A stretch of DNA of 64,000 nucleotides. It comes from Trichoplax sp. H2 (lineage: Eukaryota > Placozoa > Uniplacotomia > Trichoplacea). The stretch is from positions 62,001 through 126,000 of the forward strand of contig NOWV01000210.1 of NCBI GenBank assembly GCA_003344405.1, given 5' to 3'. Under the pieces are notes generated by a model, which was not told the origin of the DNA, ran no database searches, and worked only from the letters and a program-made list of their open reading frames with translations. Made by a program: the position numbers and the translations under genes. Numbering within the stretch: position 1 is the stretch's first letter; each line of letters begins with the position of its first letter. This document shows, one piece after another, positions 27,301 to 39,478 of the stretch.

Positions 27301-30300
27301 GCTAAAGCTAAGGTTAGATATTGTTGCATTTCTATTTTTATTTTTGTTTGCGCTTGTTAATAGCCTTAATTTTATGATAAATTTGAAGTATTTATAAAAT
27401 TCTTGATTAGTCTTCGGTAAAAACTACTAGAGTAAATTTATTCTATAGTAAAAATTTAACTATAATTAGAACGTATCAAGCTAATTATATTATTTTGCTA
27501 TGAATATCATTGCAAAAATAGCCTTTGGCTAGATACTGATAATTTTATAAGGCTGATAAATATAATTGTGAACGTAATATGTAGTAATTCATATTCACTG
27601 ACATAACATTAGGGATAGAATAACTGAAGTAGAAATTGGATTTATCCGCAACAGCAACAGTCCACATGCCTACAACAGGATTCAATCCATTTCAAACAGT
27701 AGCCTAAATTCCTCATTTAGTGCAGTAGCAGGAACTTACCTTGTTAATGAAGGTCGGCTAATACAATCTAGACAGCCTTATGGTGACTCCTCAGTTGCCT
27801 CATCAAGAGCTTCCTTGTTTTCTAGTCCAACTCGTAATTCCTTACTAAATAGTAGAGATTTTGATAGTCGTAATACTAATACCGAGCCGGAGTTAGATAG
27901 AAGTCCTCAGCCCGATTTAACACCATCACCGACATCTCCTCCTACTCGATATCATCACGACGAAATTTCTCCACCTCGACGAAATGGTGATATTAAAATG
28001 GAAAAGCCGCAAAGATATCCCTCCCCACCTGCAAGTAATATAAAATCGGAACAGGAACGAAAGGTTGTCAAAATTTAGTCAATAATGTTAGGCTGAAAAT
28101 TGTAGCATCGCTAGATAAATTGTCCCACATTATAGCTTTGTTAAACATTTTACAAAGATCATAGGACATTAAATATTCAAGTAGACCATTAAATAACTTT
28201 ACTGGACTATTACAGTTACAAAATTGCTTCCACAATGCTACTAACCGATATTAGATCAAAATAAAATACAACGCAGTTATCTCTCAGCAGCTGATGATTG
28301 TAGTTAAGTTTAGAAATTTAAACACAGCGAGCAAAGCTCAGCAGCAATATCATAGTACTAACTACACTCCTACAATTATCTAGCTCGCTCAGGACCTAAA
28401 AAATCTAGCCGAAGGAACACATCAACGAACGTCCTCGTTTTCCGATACGGCATCTAACTTGGGAGGGTTAAGGCCCGCATTAAGTAGTACGCTACCATTA
28501 AACGACAAATTAGCTTTGGATCCAACTAAGAAGATTAAAGTTGAAAAAATGGAACTGGTAAAGTACAATTATACTAACAATCGCACAACTACTCTCTACT
28601 CTGCCAACTAACACTCTTCACTTTATATCACCAGGCGCTAAAATACCTGGGATTAGAACCAACAGAAGAAGAGCAGAAAAAATTAAGGAGAAGAATCTTA
28701 GCCGACCCTTCTGGTTATATCACATATGGAGGTATCCTATTTTAAATAGCATAAGCTATAAATTGTAATTTCTAGTGAGTAATCGAGCGATTTGTGGTGT
28801 GATTTATCTTGTAAATTTCCTATCCCTATTTCTATCGCAGAATTTGTTCGAGCAGCTAGAGAAGTTTTTCGCTTTCAGTTGCCTCCAGCTAATGATTCAG
28901 TTCATAAACTCAAGCCTAAAAGTTTGGGAAATCGAACTACAGATGGCTCTACAACACGACTGTCCAGTGCTTCTTTATCACAGGTAAGAATCTAATCCAG
29001 CCGATAGTATTTTGTATCAAATAACAATTAATATGCACAAAACTGAAACATCCGTGAAGTTTAAACGAAGATTCTTTAATTGATGTAGCTGCCAACAGCT
29101 AAATCAAGCACTACTTCAGTATCGGGTAGCACTGCTCGCTTCCTTCCGAAGCCAATATCAGTCAATATTATGGAAACCTTAGAAAATGTTCGTAGTCAAC
29201 GTGATCAAGCTTATAAGGAAATTGATCAGTTAAAGGTACTCTAACTTTGCTAATATTTATTATTGGTTAGTATTATCAGAAATATCCAACAAAAAATAAT
29301 GTATGCAACTATCCTTAATCTCTTGAAAGGTGCTACTACAAGACAACGAAAGGAGTATGAAAGCAGCTGACAATGAATTATTTAATATCCGACAGGTAGA
29401 GCTGAAAATGAGCAGAAGCAATATTAATTCGAATTTTTTTTGTCAATTTGTAGTTGAAATAGATATTCATCTTGATTCTTATATTTAGCCTTTACTTTCA
29501 TTTGTTTCATCATCCATTCGTTAAATAATATCATGAGGGCTAAATTAAGAAAAAATTACTATTGTGATTGTTTTTATGAACTTCAGGATGTAGAAAAGGC
29601 TATTAAGGAAAATCAAGACTTAAGAAAGAGGATTCAGTTGCAAAATGAAGCTCATACTGCTGCGAAACAAATTGAATCAGAGTATGAAGCGGTAAGATGC
29701 CAGAAATAAAATTTTGAACTAAGCATGTATGCTGTTGAAAATTGTATATTAATACAATATGTGCTTAATCGTGTATAGCTGGTTAAAAACCTAACAAACG
29801 ATGTATCCAAGCTTAAAAATAGCCATCGAGCCCTGAAACAGGTATTTTCCGAGATTAATGTCTCCGTTATGAAAATTTTAGCTATATACAGTAGGCTAAT
29901 TTATAATACAAGTTTCTTGATATATACGCGTATGAGCTGATTTTTTATATCATATCAAGTCCGCAAGTAATGAAATAAGAAAGCAAATGTCCATACTTGA
30001 ATGTGAACTGAAGAAAGCTGAGCAAACTAAGCAAAACTACGAAGCGGCCACTGAGAAATTACTTGCGTTTGTTCAGACAGTTAAAGCAACATTAAGCGAA
30101 GGTGGTGATACTGGAACTAAATCGCAATATCCAAGACCTCCAGGTAAATCGATACCTGAATATCCCAATAAAGACCAAAATAATAGCATTTTGAAGGATG
30201 TAAAAACGATTTTAAAGACCGTAAAGCCTTTGCTAGAATTTTACGGTAAGTTATAGGTTAATAACTTCAATTCTTATGATTTCTTCTGTTGTACAAAGTA

Positions 30301-30658
30301 CTTAGTATGTAGATACTATAAAAAACACTGCATGATAGCGGCTTCGTTGTCATTATTCTTCTTTTACTACATGTGCTGTAACGAAATACTAATAATTTCA
30401 GTTCTTCCATATGGCTGGTCTGAAGCGATAGCTGCTGATGGCCAAAAGTATTACATGAAGTAAGTTTAAAATCTATGTTCATTTCCACTGACCTAATTTT
30501 TATACTTCGTAATATCATCAACTTCTAATGTATGAGATTAAAGTTAAACATAACACTATATTAACTTGTTGCTATTTAGCCATATAACTCAAAAAACAAG
30601 CTGGGAAAGACCAGTACAGACTGGAAATACTGGTTCTACCGACGAATTAATAGTCTAA
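24316..30658 (+). CDS. STXBP4: STXBP4 (Synip)-like protein with two PDZ domains, coiled coil and WW domain
   Basis: Nineteen exons total 2871 bases (956 residues) with no internal stop: 24316-24329, 25152-25201, 25344-25439, 25628-25697, 25833-25907, 26104-26162, 26362-27101, 27206-27312, 27613-28063, 28393-28557, 28635-28731, 28841-28983, 29089-29235, 29330-29395, 29587-29691, 29779-29841, 29960-30245, 30402-30459, 30580-30658. Domains: PDZ1 about 10-100 (GVRIIGGTNSAAGRPFGIFI); Ser/Asn-rich linker; PDZ2 about 330-415 (AGLGLSLTGG, EEIVPGGDVYKDGR); an STXBP4-specific helical segment about 605-650 (IKVEKMELALKYLGLEP); coiled coil about 700-860; WW about 911-945 (LPYGWSEAIAADGQKYYMNH). Vertebrate STXBP4 binds syntaxin-4 and has one PDZ, equivalent to PDZ2. 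The intron after 27101 uses a GC donor (AAG|GCAAGT). The tiny first exon (MSQSS) is chosen on phase and donor and is the least certain part. Confidence 0.92.
24550..25000. repeat. Degenerate repeat, unit about 130 bp, in intron 1 of the STXBP4 homologue
   Basis: Three to four diverged copies carry GCTTTCCTATCTTTAAAT followed by a stretch ending ATTAGTATCCTT or a variant. Copies start near 24.65, 24.78 and 24.90 kb, with a weaker one near 24.56 kb. The array lies wholly within the first intron. Confidence 0.5.
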
Positions 30659-32986
30659 GAACCAATTGTGTCTCACTGAAGGTGATTAACAGCAAACATG
30701 ATCATTCGCTCATGAAAGTTTAATAGAAATAATTTTTGGTTCAATTGTTATGGTATATTTATCACAGCTGAATCTCCGGTATTGGCTAGATGGGAATAGA
30801 ATGTAAATTCATTACAATTCACAAATTCTTCTCAACTTCTTGGTACTGGAGACTGTTAAACAATAAGAGTCTGAATTTGATATACATACAAATGTTCTTT
30901 GTGTGCTCCGCATTTAATTACTTTTATATTAAGATTAAGTAACGACAATGAACTATTTCAATTTAAGAAATGTTGGCTATGGTAACAGCAATCGAAATCT
31001 GGAGTACTTTTGTAGATTTGGATCCCGATTTTTATTATGCTATTCCTACAGCAACTATCATTCTTCAACATTACAAAGATATCTATTTTAATGTACTCTA
31101 CTTTTCAATCAACACAACCACTCACATATTCAATGATCCAACTGCTAATTAAGCAGCAGTGATAGTTTATCGCCTTCAGACTGAAAAATTTCAATTAATT
31201 ATTTCGAAGATTGAGTCATTCCATTGCATACTAAGCTGTGGATTAATATTTTTATTGATTTCAACTGAAGTGTGGCCTTATGCCGATAATGCTGGATTAA
31301 AGTCAATTTACTAAGTGATTTAGATATCATTCCTAAATACTGACGGTCTCCTTCGATGCAATTGCCGTCTTTACGATATTTAAAATTATTTTTAATCTCT
31401 CATTATAACCATTACGAATAATTTGCAATTGAAGTCAATAACGATCTCTTAAAGTTTCGCCATATAGTTTGTAGTAGCTTAGGCTACCATTAAATTTACA
31501 ATTTATTCGACCTATTAATGTTGTCTGACTGTTGTAACGACATTTTTATAACTTTTACGTTAGTACATGGTTAACATGCACTAACAATTTGTTTAATTAT
31601 TTGCACAAATAAAACTAACAACATTATTAAGCCCGTGTTTCTTGTAGCCTCATTACATTTTGTTTTATTTGAATATTCCTAATTCAAGCTAGCAGCTAGT
31701 AGTCAACTCTTTCTCGATCGTAATAAATAAATTATACGTAATAGCTACCTCTACATTAACTTTTGGTCTATTCATTTACCACCAATTTATCTATTGAAAG
31801 TTGTCCTATTTTTAAACATAAAAATTTCAACATCGTTTTTTATACCATTCCTGTAAATGTAATGCTGATTGTATATGCTTTCTATCGTTTACAATTTGAA
31901 TAATATTTAAGAATAGGCTTGTAAATCTGTTAAATAGTATACGTATGTATTAGAGCCATGTCTATCTATGGCAGCAATGTTTACAAGTTGCAAGTTTAAC
32001 GTTGAAACTAAGTTATTCTTTAAGATGTGCGTTATAATTTTTAATTTTTACCTGTATAGAGGACTTTCTGATTTTAAACTGGTATACAGGTATTATTATT
32101 ATATTGTATTGTATAATGATAATGGTAACGATTTAATTCCAACATTTCTCGATTTAATATAAATAATGATATAGTGATTGTAATCTCCCTATTTCTTTAA
32201 CTATTCTTTAGCCTAATTCAATGTAAGTTTATACCTAAACGGCAGTAATGACGACAGGAATAATTAGAAGCTGCGATATTTTGTAACTGGAGTATCAATC
32301 AGTATTTTCAAAGATTTAACTAAATTTGAATTGCATCTGTAACCCGTAATGAAAAATTTAATCTATTTACCTGTGATACCATGGTAAAAGAGTTTGCTAT
32401 AATTTAATAAACTAGATCTCAGTAGCATATAAGCGTACACTAAGTTATCAGAATGAGCGCAGATGCCTTTACAAATTCTATTAAAGCACTGCAATTCCAA
32501 CACCTACGCTATCGTTTACTATTGCATACGCTACAGCTAATCGCTAAGTTGATTCGACCGTTAGTCTGCGCAAAATGTAACAAATTTTACATTAAGAGTG
32601 CTTGTAATCAGGTAAAGACGCATGTCGAATCGCGTACCTTTAAAAACTATCATGCAATTTAAAGAACGTAAAGGCACAATGATAAATACAGTGAAGACAT
32701 GTACGCAAGTTATAACTATAATAAAATTTATTATTACTTCAGGACTGAATTAGTCAGTTGGTTCAGTTCCGTCAGAAAATATCAAATTATTCAAAATTTC
32801 TTAGAAATATATTTCAAGGTTGATATAAATACACCCTACAATAGATTTGGTAATACTTTATCTGCTTTTGCATTTTAGTTGCCACAGGGTGATACACTGT
32901 GTAAAATCAAAGGATAAGGCAACTGTTAAGTGTAGTTACATCCACACTTTAGAAATAAAAATTATGTAAGTATAGCTATTATACAA
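30659..32986. other. Convergent intergenic region
   Basis: This is the space between the 3' ends of the STXBP4 and MFSD8-like genes. It is AT-rich, with only short open frames (30970-31152, 31968-32162, 32453-32662) that match no family I know. An AATAAA occurs near 31.6 kb, but it is far from the STXBP4 stop. No RNA gene or repeat was recognised. Confidence 0.55.
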
Positions 32987-35662
32987 TTATTGAGAATCTT
33001 CGTTTAATTCTGCTGTTTTTCTACGTTGCTTGGACGGCTCACGTAAGGTTTTAAAAGACATGAACAAAATGATCTGAAAATTTATATTTAACGTTTAGTT
33101 GATAAATATAAAAATATAAGGTTTTTATGTGGTATTCAAAGCTACAGTAGGAGCGGTCTTTAATTACCATGACCTATTAATCGATCTTATTAATGCCATT
33201 AACTATAAAATAATGTAATGCACTACTGGTACTTACAGCTAAAAACACAACTAAGCCGGCCATGACACCAAACGTTGCATAAAGATTATGGATAAGACCA
33301 CCCGCATACAACGGACCAAAGATCGTTGCAACACTGGCGATTGCACGTCGGAAACCTTGGGTTAGCCCTGTGTATGAGACGTTAATTATAATTCAAGTCA
33401 ATACTATCTATTATTCGATTTTATCGGGGCATTAGTACAAGCTAATATTTAAGAATAAGAAGACTTTGTGATACTATTTGATACCTTGTGTTTCTTCATC
33501 TGTTAATTTTGAAAATAATGAAGATGATGAAACGACAAAGAAAGGAACACCGCTAACTATGAAAAACGTACTGATGATAAAGGCCATTAAATTGGTTGGT
33601 GTATCTAAAGAGATATATAAAAAATGAAGGAAAACAATATGGTATTAAAATATTAGGCCCTTGCATACGATATCCATTAGTGTTTATGTTACTGACGTCG
33701 CGTTGCTTGGCCAAAAAATCCAATGTCCCAAACAAGGGAGAAAGTTTGCGCTACAATCCCAATTACCATAAGCCACCTGAAATTGTGCAAAAGTATTTCT
33801 TTACTTTCTTAGCGATGACTATCACATGGAAGTGTTAAAACTTCATGACTAGTTTATCGTCATGAATGTAATGCTCAAAATAATAATAAGAGTTGATTGC
33901 TAACCTATCTTCTATTTTCTTGCTAATTATCGTAATAAGTAAGAACACGATGATGGCCAGCAAGCCTACAACACCGTACATGATGCTATTTGCTAATTCA
34001 CCCCAACCAAGTAGTTCTTCTGTTAATGGGATCACTAGTGTCTAAAGGCAATTATAAAAAGCATCTTAGAAACAGCACGGAAACAATATTACCAACTGTT
34101 GAAATTGAGGTTAGTGGTTTAGGGAGTAGAATTACTTCAAAAGAGGTTTGATTGAAGAAAACTACAAATTGTGCTGTTAATAACACAATTAGCTCCTCTC
34201 GCAAAATGCCTACAACGGATAACATGGGGAAAGAAACTTTAAAACCCTTACACATTGGTGGATATACTAAAAATAATTACTTTTAATGAATATTATATCA
34301 CTGTAAACGGCATAACAACCGGTTGTATAGTGACACATTGAATTCGTATCTACATGCACTGAAAATTTAAAACATATGTGAAACCTACCAACTAAAAATC
34401 CTTTCTTCTTCGGCTTTTTAATTCGAATTTCTTCATCATCTGAAGATGCATTAATAGAACAACTAGCATTGATACCAACAGTTGGATCTGTATGTTGAGA
34501 TTCTTCATCAAGCCCAGTTCCGTAATTATTCATACGCCCAGACTTTATTATTGGAGATTTTTCAGTACTTTCACTAGTTTGATTGCCGTCTCTTTCACGT
34601 TTAGAAAGTGGTGGTTGATCGAAGTACAAGAATAATATCATCAATTCATCAAGCAGGAATAAACATGCCATGAAAATCTGAAAGAAATAGTTTTGAACGT
34701 GATATAAAGAATGTTGTCATAATCTATATATTGCGTAATCAAGGAATTGGTTTAAAATGTTAATGTAATCATAAGATGCGAAAATATAACAAAAAGATTT
34801 ATTCAAATTAAGAATATTGCCTACTCCTGGAGACGTAAAAGCATCAACTTGAAAAGGTCCAATCTTAAAATGAAGACCCTTTAGGAATACATTAAATGCA
34901 GGTCCTGAAAAGTATGTTTATAGGTGAAATATTTGTTTGAAATTTTTTAAGTACTATTTCACAAAGATTGCTTAGATAAAGCTCCTATTTACATCCTGCT
35001 ATCAAAGTAGTTTTCTAAGTAGTTACGTATTAACCTAACAACATTCCACACTGTCTGGCCATCATAGCAAGTGAAAAGACTTTGGTTCTTTCAGCAACTG
35101 TACTCGTTCTGGCAATCTGGGCGAGTATAGCCGAACCAGCTCCAGCACCAAAGCCACATAATAATCTAGCCCCAAGCAGCCAATATTGTGATGGTGCGGC
35201 AAAATATAAAAAATTTCCTAGGTAGAATATTTGAATTAAACAGTTGTCAATACAATCGTAGTCGTACAATTAATTATTAGCAATTTGAGGACTTAGCACA
35301 AGCAAATAAATATAAATCTGGAAAAGAGAATAGTAAAGTGGCTTCTCCTAAGGTCTTACGTTAACAACACAAGCATAACGTAACAGGTTCTGATGTAACT
35401 TTACTATAATGATCGAAATAATGCTGATATCAGCGTAACTCTTCATACCTCCTAGTTCGAATAGATTGCCAAAGATGACTACCCATTTAGCATTTTTGGA
35501 GCGGTCGCATAAATAGCCCATTAACGGGTTAGAAAAGAGTTGAGCGAAGCTGAATGCCGACAATATCATGCCATACATCCAATTGCTACCACCAAATCGA
35601 TTGACAACAAAGTTGAATAAGGTTGGTATAATTACAGCTATTAGATAAAATAGTAATAACAA
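32987..35662 (-). CDS. MFSD8 / SPX-MFS-like transporter (5' incomplete)
   Basis: Ten exons on the minus strand give 464 residues: 35662-35449, 35217-35035, 34904-34825, 34677-34389, 34209-34136, 34041-33905, 33776-33697, 33604-33485, 33367-33237, 33073-32987 (TAA). All junctions keep phase. This is a major facilitator superfamily membrane protein. SFAQLFSNPLMGYLCDRS is the TM2-TM3 loop signature, and ARLLCGFGAGAGSAI is TM4. IGPFQVDAFTSPG is typical of the MFSD8/CLN7 and SPX-MFS group, as are TSFETLVIPLTEELLGWGEL and TIISKKIED. Relatives sit in lysosomal or vacuolar membranes; MFSD8 is a lysosomal channel or transporter. A charged central loop (34389-34677; DDEEIRIKKPKKKG) separates the two halves. 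The first visible exon opens in phase 0 after an acceptor at 35663-35664. The start codon and cytosolic N-terminus are further upstream and were not found. Confidence 0.86.
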
Positions 35663-37639
35663 CTATAATTAGCTACCCATCACCGTTCCGAAAGTAGGAA
35701 AAATTACTGAAAATTGCAATACGATAGTAGGCATATTAATCAGTAGCTCAAGTTTTTCATTTGATCGTCTTTTAATATAAATCTTAGGACTTTACAATAT
35801 ATAAGCGACATTTTTTAAGACTGTCGTAAGTATGCAGTAAAGTACATTTGATAGTAATATCGTTCATAAACGGTAAAGAAAAAATATGCTCTTTGTAGCT
35901 GTATCGTGCCTATAGAACTTTCTGTCTCTTCGCTGAATGTATTAACTAAGCGATTCTTCTGCATGTGTACGTTTCAGACGATATCTAGTTAGCATTGACT
36001 GACTAAGAAAGGGCAATATCGTAGACAGCATGTGCTAAACTCCATCGTATCAATTGCATAGTAGCAACTGCCATAGAACACTTCAATTGTAGTCAAAATA
36101 TGATTATAAGCATCCAAAGTAGAATTGATGATAGAACATGTAATAACAGACAGGAGTAAATAAACATATCAACGATTACGATGGAGGTTAACATCGGAGA
36201 GTCCATGCTTTGGGAGGAATATTAGCATTCATGATCAATTATCCTTTAGTTTATTTATTCGACACATTGCTAGCATAGAAAATGACTTTAGTGTAATCCT
36301 TTTCGTTGGTGTTGTTATCTGGAAGTTAGGATTACTGCAATTGCATTTCGATTGGTATGACAGTAACAGCTTGTTCGATAACAAGATTAAATTAATACTG
36401 ATAATTTACAAATTAAAGTATACGCGTATATGCCGTTAGATTAGATCATCGTTCCGCTGCCGGCTAACAAGCTTCAAAGTAATGTTGTTTAAACATGTAC
36501 ACAGTTCTGTGTACAATAATATTTGCATTCTGTTATTATAACTTGATCAGTTTGAAATAGATTTTACCTTAAAATCTGCCTATAATACAACGAAGTACCG
36601 AAATTTGGACTATCATTTAGTTATCTATAGTAGAGCACTCGCGTTGATTAAGATAGCAAGACAACAAGCAAGTCCATGTGAAATTCAATCATTGTATCTC
36701 TTTTATCTATTCCTGATGAAATCGATCATTAAGATAGTGAAATAGATAACTACGTAACTGTTTATTTACTCGATTAAGTTGACATTGATAATATTTGGTA
36801 ATAGTAGAAATAATTTTTTTGAACTGATGATGAAATTGATTGTCGGCAAAAATAAGTTTGTTTCAATGATAAATGATTACTGTTTGAATAAAGGCCATTC
36901 ATATATCATCAGCAATATCAATTATCCATGTCTAGCTGTTTATATTGACTGACTGTAATCCATTTCTAGTTTACTTATCAAGTTGATTTGTTCTTGTGTG
37001 ATATGATGAAATCGAAAATGCAATTTTTATAGTTGATAAATTATCATAGTCAAATTTCGCTTATTAAGTAAGAGCGATATCAGTCTGTACGTTCATCTAG
37101 CCATGACATCATGCATTGCATCTTACCATATTCAATTCCTCCTAAGAGAAAGAAGACGCCAATAGACACATTGGTGGAGATTACCTTCCACCGTTTCATC
37201 TCTGCGGTAGATGAACCGGTTACTTGGTAATGTTGATACGATAAACTTGAAGGATGAAGGCAGAAGAATATCTCTTCCTAATCAAGGAGAGAAATGCCTG
37301 CACTTGGATGCTATCGCAATTAGGATCTTCTTCTATCGACTAGCAGCTTAGCTTGATCAAATCGTCTTCCAACAAGTTATATTGAAGGAAATGCTTTTCT
37401 ACCGAATGGAAGAGTATTCAAAGTATGCCAACTCTGTCTACCCAATAGCAGATGGCACTAGTATCAACGTTTTCTGATGAGTGTTTTGATTATATCATGG
37501 ATAGCTCAAATTGTTCCAATCTTATATTATCGAGTGATCTAATAAACTATCCAAATTCAATATGGAGCTAAGACACTATTTAGAATAGACAGCCGGGCGA
37601 AATTGCCATGACATCATAGCCATGATTGCAAATCACCCC

Positions 37640-37945
37640 ATCAAGCTATGACGTACCGCACCGTACCGTACCGTACCGATGCCAAAGACTCTGTGTACAG
37701 AAATGGAGAAGTACGACTATACTGTACGATACAGTACTGTACAGTACAGTATGTACAACATAAAGTACACTGACCACACTGCAGACTATGGACCGACGTT
37801 TTGCAGTACAGTAGAGTACAGTACCGTACAGTACAAAGCACGGTAACCGGCTTGGCCGGGCTGTACACTGTACACTGTACGTATCGGACAGACAGCCTGA
37901 AGCCATAAAAGAACTCTTTCATGTACAGTATTATAGTCGATGGCA
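37640..37945. repeat. GTAC palindrome cluster with CGTAC pentanucleotide run
   Basis: A run of CGTAC units (37651-37679) is followed by CAGTACTGTACAGTACAGTA, CACTGACCAC, GTACAGTACCGTACAGTAC and TGTACACTGTACACTGTACG. The segment CGGACAGACAGCCTGA near 37886-37900 resembles CGGACAGCCTGA in the 58.3-kb cluster. The cluster lies between the divergent MFSD8-like and SLC18B1-like genes. Confidence 0.7.
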
Positions 37946-38089
37946 CAGTTGTCCCCGGTACAGGAGTACTCCAATGCATGTTTACAACCGCCGATGAATG
38001 TGGTGGGGGGTGGGTGGCCAGTCCATCACATGATACTGACAGTAGTGTAGTATAAAAGATGGAAAGAAAAGAGGAAGAAAACACGCCAT

Positions 38090-38420
38090 GATGAAAGCAC
38101 TTTCAAAATGGCGATCATATCACCCTATCTAAACCCCAAATTACTCTGTAATTGGTTCTATCATTGTTGGATGCTGCATGAAAGCACTTTGCAAAATTGC
38201 CATCATACCACCCAGTCTAAACCCCATATTACTCTACTGTATACTAGGCTCTAACATTGTTGGATGCTGCGTGAAAGCACTCTGAAAAATTGAGATCACA
38301 CCACCCAATCTAAACCCCATGAAAGCACTTTAAAAATTACGATCACACCACCTAATCTAAACCCCATATTACTGTACTGTATACTTGGCTCTACCATTGT
38401 TGGATGCTGCATGAAAAGAT
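38090..38420. repeat. Tandem repeat, unit about 90 bp, four copies, one shortened
   Basis: ATGAAAGCAC recurs at about 38091, 38178, 38271 (as GTGAAAGCAC) and 38319. Each is followed by a variant of ATCACACCACCCAATCTAAA and CCCATATTACTGTACTGTAT, then CATTGTTGGATGCTGC. The third copy lacks its second half. Divergence is modest. Confidence 0.8.
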
Positions 38421-38748
38421 GATGGTTTACTGCATAGACTGAGCGAGTATTCAATCCATTTCAGATTTGCTATCGTATGGTTGGATGAATTGGATATGAC
38501 CTGAGGTCCTAATGGAGTAGGTTGCAAACTTACTCTTTGCATCAAGATCAGAATTCATGGAGATTGATTCTCATTGCAATGATATTAATTAACGTTGAGA
38601 GTAGAATGTACTGTGTAGTACGAACCTTGAAAGGCGATGTACAATGTACATAAAGTGTCGACCAGAGGTAAAAGAAACGCATCATTAGTTGGTCATTTCC
38701 GACTTGTATCAAAGGTTTACCTCGATGCGTTAAGCTAATTGATTATGC

Positions 38749-38793
38749 CATGGATGACGAGAAAGAAATCAGATTTCTTTCTCGTCATCCATG
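38749..38793. repeat. 45-bp perfect palindrome (22-bp arms, 1-base centre)
   Basis: The left arm (38749-38770, CATGGATGACGAG...) is the exact reverse complement of the right arm (38772-38793), with a single A between. Such an intact hairpin is far longer than chance allows and must be recent or maintained. It lies about 690 bases upstream of the SLC18B1-like start. Confidence 0.95.
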
Positions 38794-39478
38794 ATTAAGT
38801 AAACAATCACAGAAATAGAAGAGATTAAGCTGGCAGTCCAAGAAATGAGTAAAACAAAAGAAAATCCGCTTTTAGTCATATTGCAAGCGTCCAGTCATTT
38901 ACTACTACATGCACCTACATCATGGAGTAGTCCATGGCTGACATGGGACAATTGTATGACAGATATCCATCAGCTAGTACAGCCAAGAGTAAAATCATAC
39001 GCCGATTTATTCAAGGTTGTGGAAGTATTCTTGTAATCATTCCAACTTAATGAATTAATGATGCACTGATACACAAAGGCAACTGCCGGCGTCATCACCT
39101 AACCACAAAGGGATCATGGAAACTGCAGCGGAAAGGCATACTCCATTGTCCATGGCTCCTCCTCAGCATAAAATTTCTGTTAGCCATTTCGACCAACTAC
39201 TGTACCATGAAGCAGTAGAAGACCTATTCAGCAAATCGATTCTTTTAGTAGTCCTCGATATGATCTAGTTAGTCAATGACTGCAGATTGAGTAGCAATCG
39301 ATTGCTGGACAGACATCTTTGAGGAGTGATTGACGTTGGCCATCAGTACTGCAGCCATTTCAGATACGATAGCCCCCCGTAGTCGAGTTGATTTATTACA
39401 GTCTTATAGAACAGACTAAAGTCATTAAATCCTTGTTGGCTCTGTGGTGACTAAAGTCAAGCCAATGTATGATTGAAG

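Larger units (their letters stand above)
35663..39478. other. Region between two divergent transporter genes
   Basis: It should contain the unfound first exon of the MFSD8-like gene and the promoters of both transporters. From about 37.1 to 39.5 kb the composition is less AT-rich. There it holds a GTAC cluster, a pentanucleotide run, a tandem repeat and a long palindrome, listed separately. A 9-bp-arm inverted repeat, TGTACACAG-TT-CTGTGTACA, lies at 36496-36515. Open frames across 37641-38084 are translations of the GTAC repeats, not genes. Confidence 0.55.

Noticed and set aside
36496-36515. Inverted repeat TGTACACAG-TT-CTGTGTACA
   Set aside because: Nine-base arms are only mildly unusual over 64 kb, and the site has no partner copies nearby.
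38002-38018. G-rich run resembling a G-quadruplex
   Set aside because: It has only one or two runs of three or more G with short GG pairs, so a stable quadruplex is not supported.
37641-38084. Minus-strand open frames of up to 147 codons
   Set aside because: They run through the GTAC cluster and translate as Cys-Thr-Val-Tyr repeats in several frames at once. The lack of stops comes from the repeat, not from coding.
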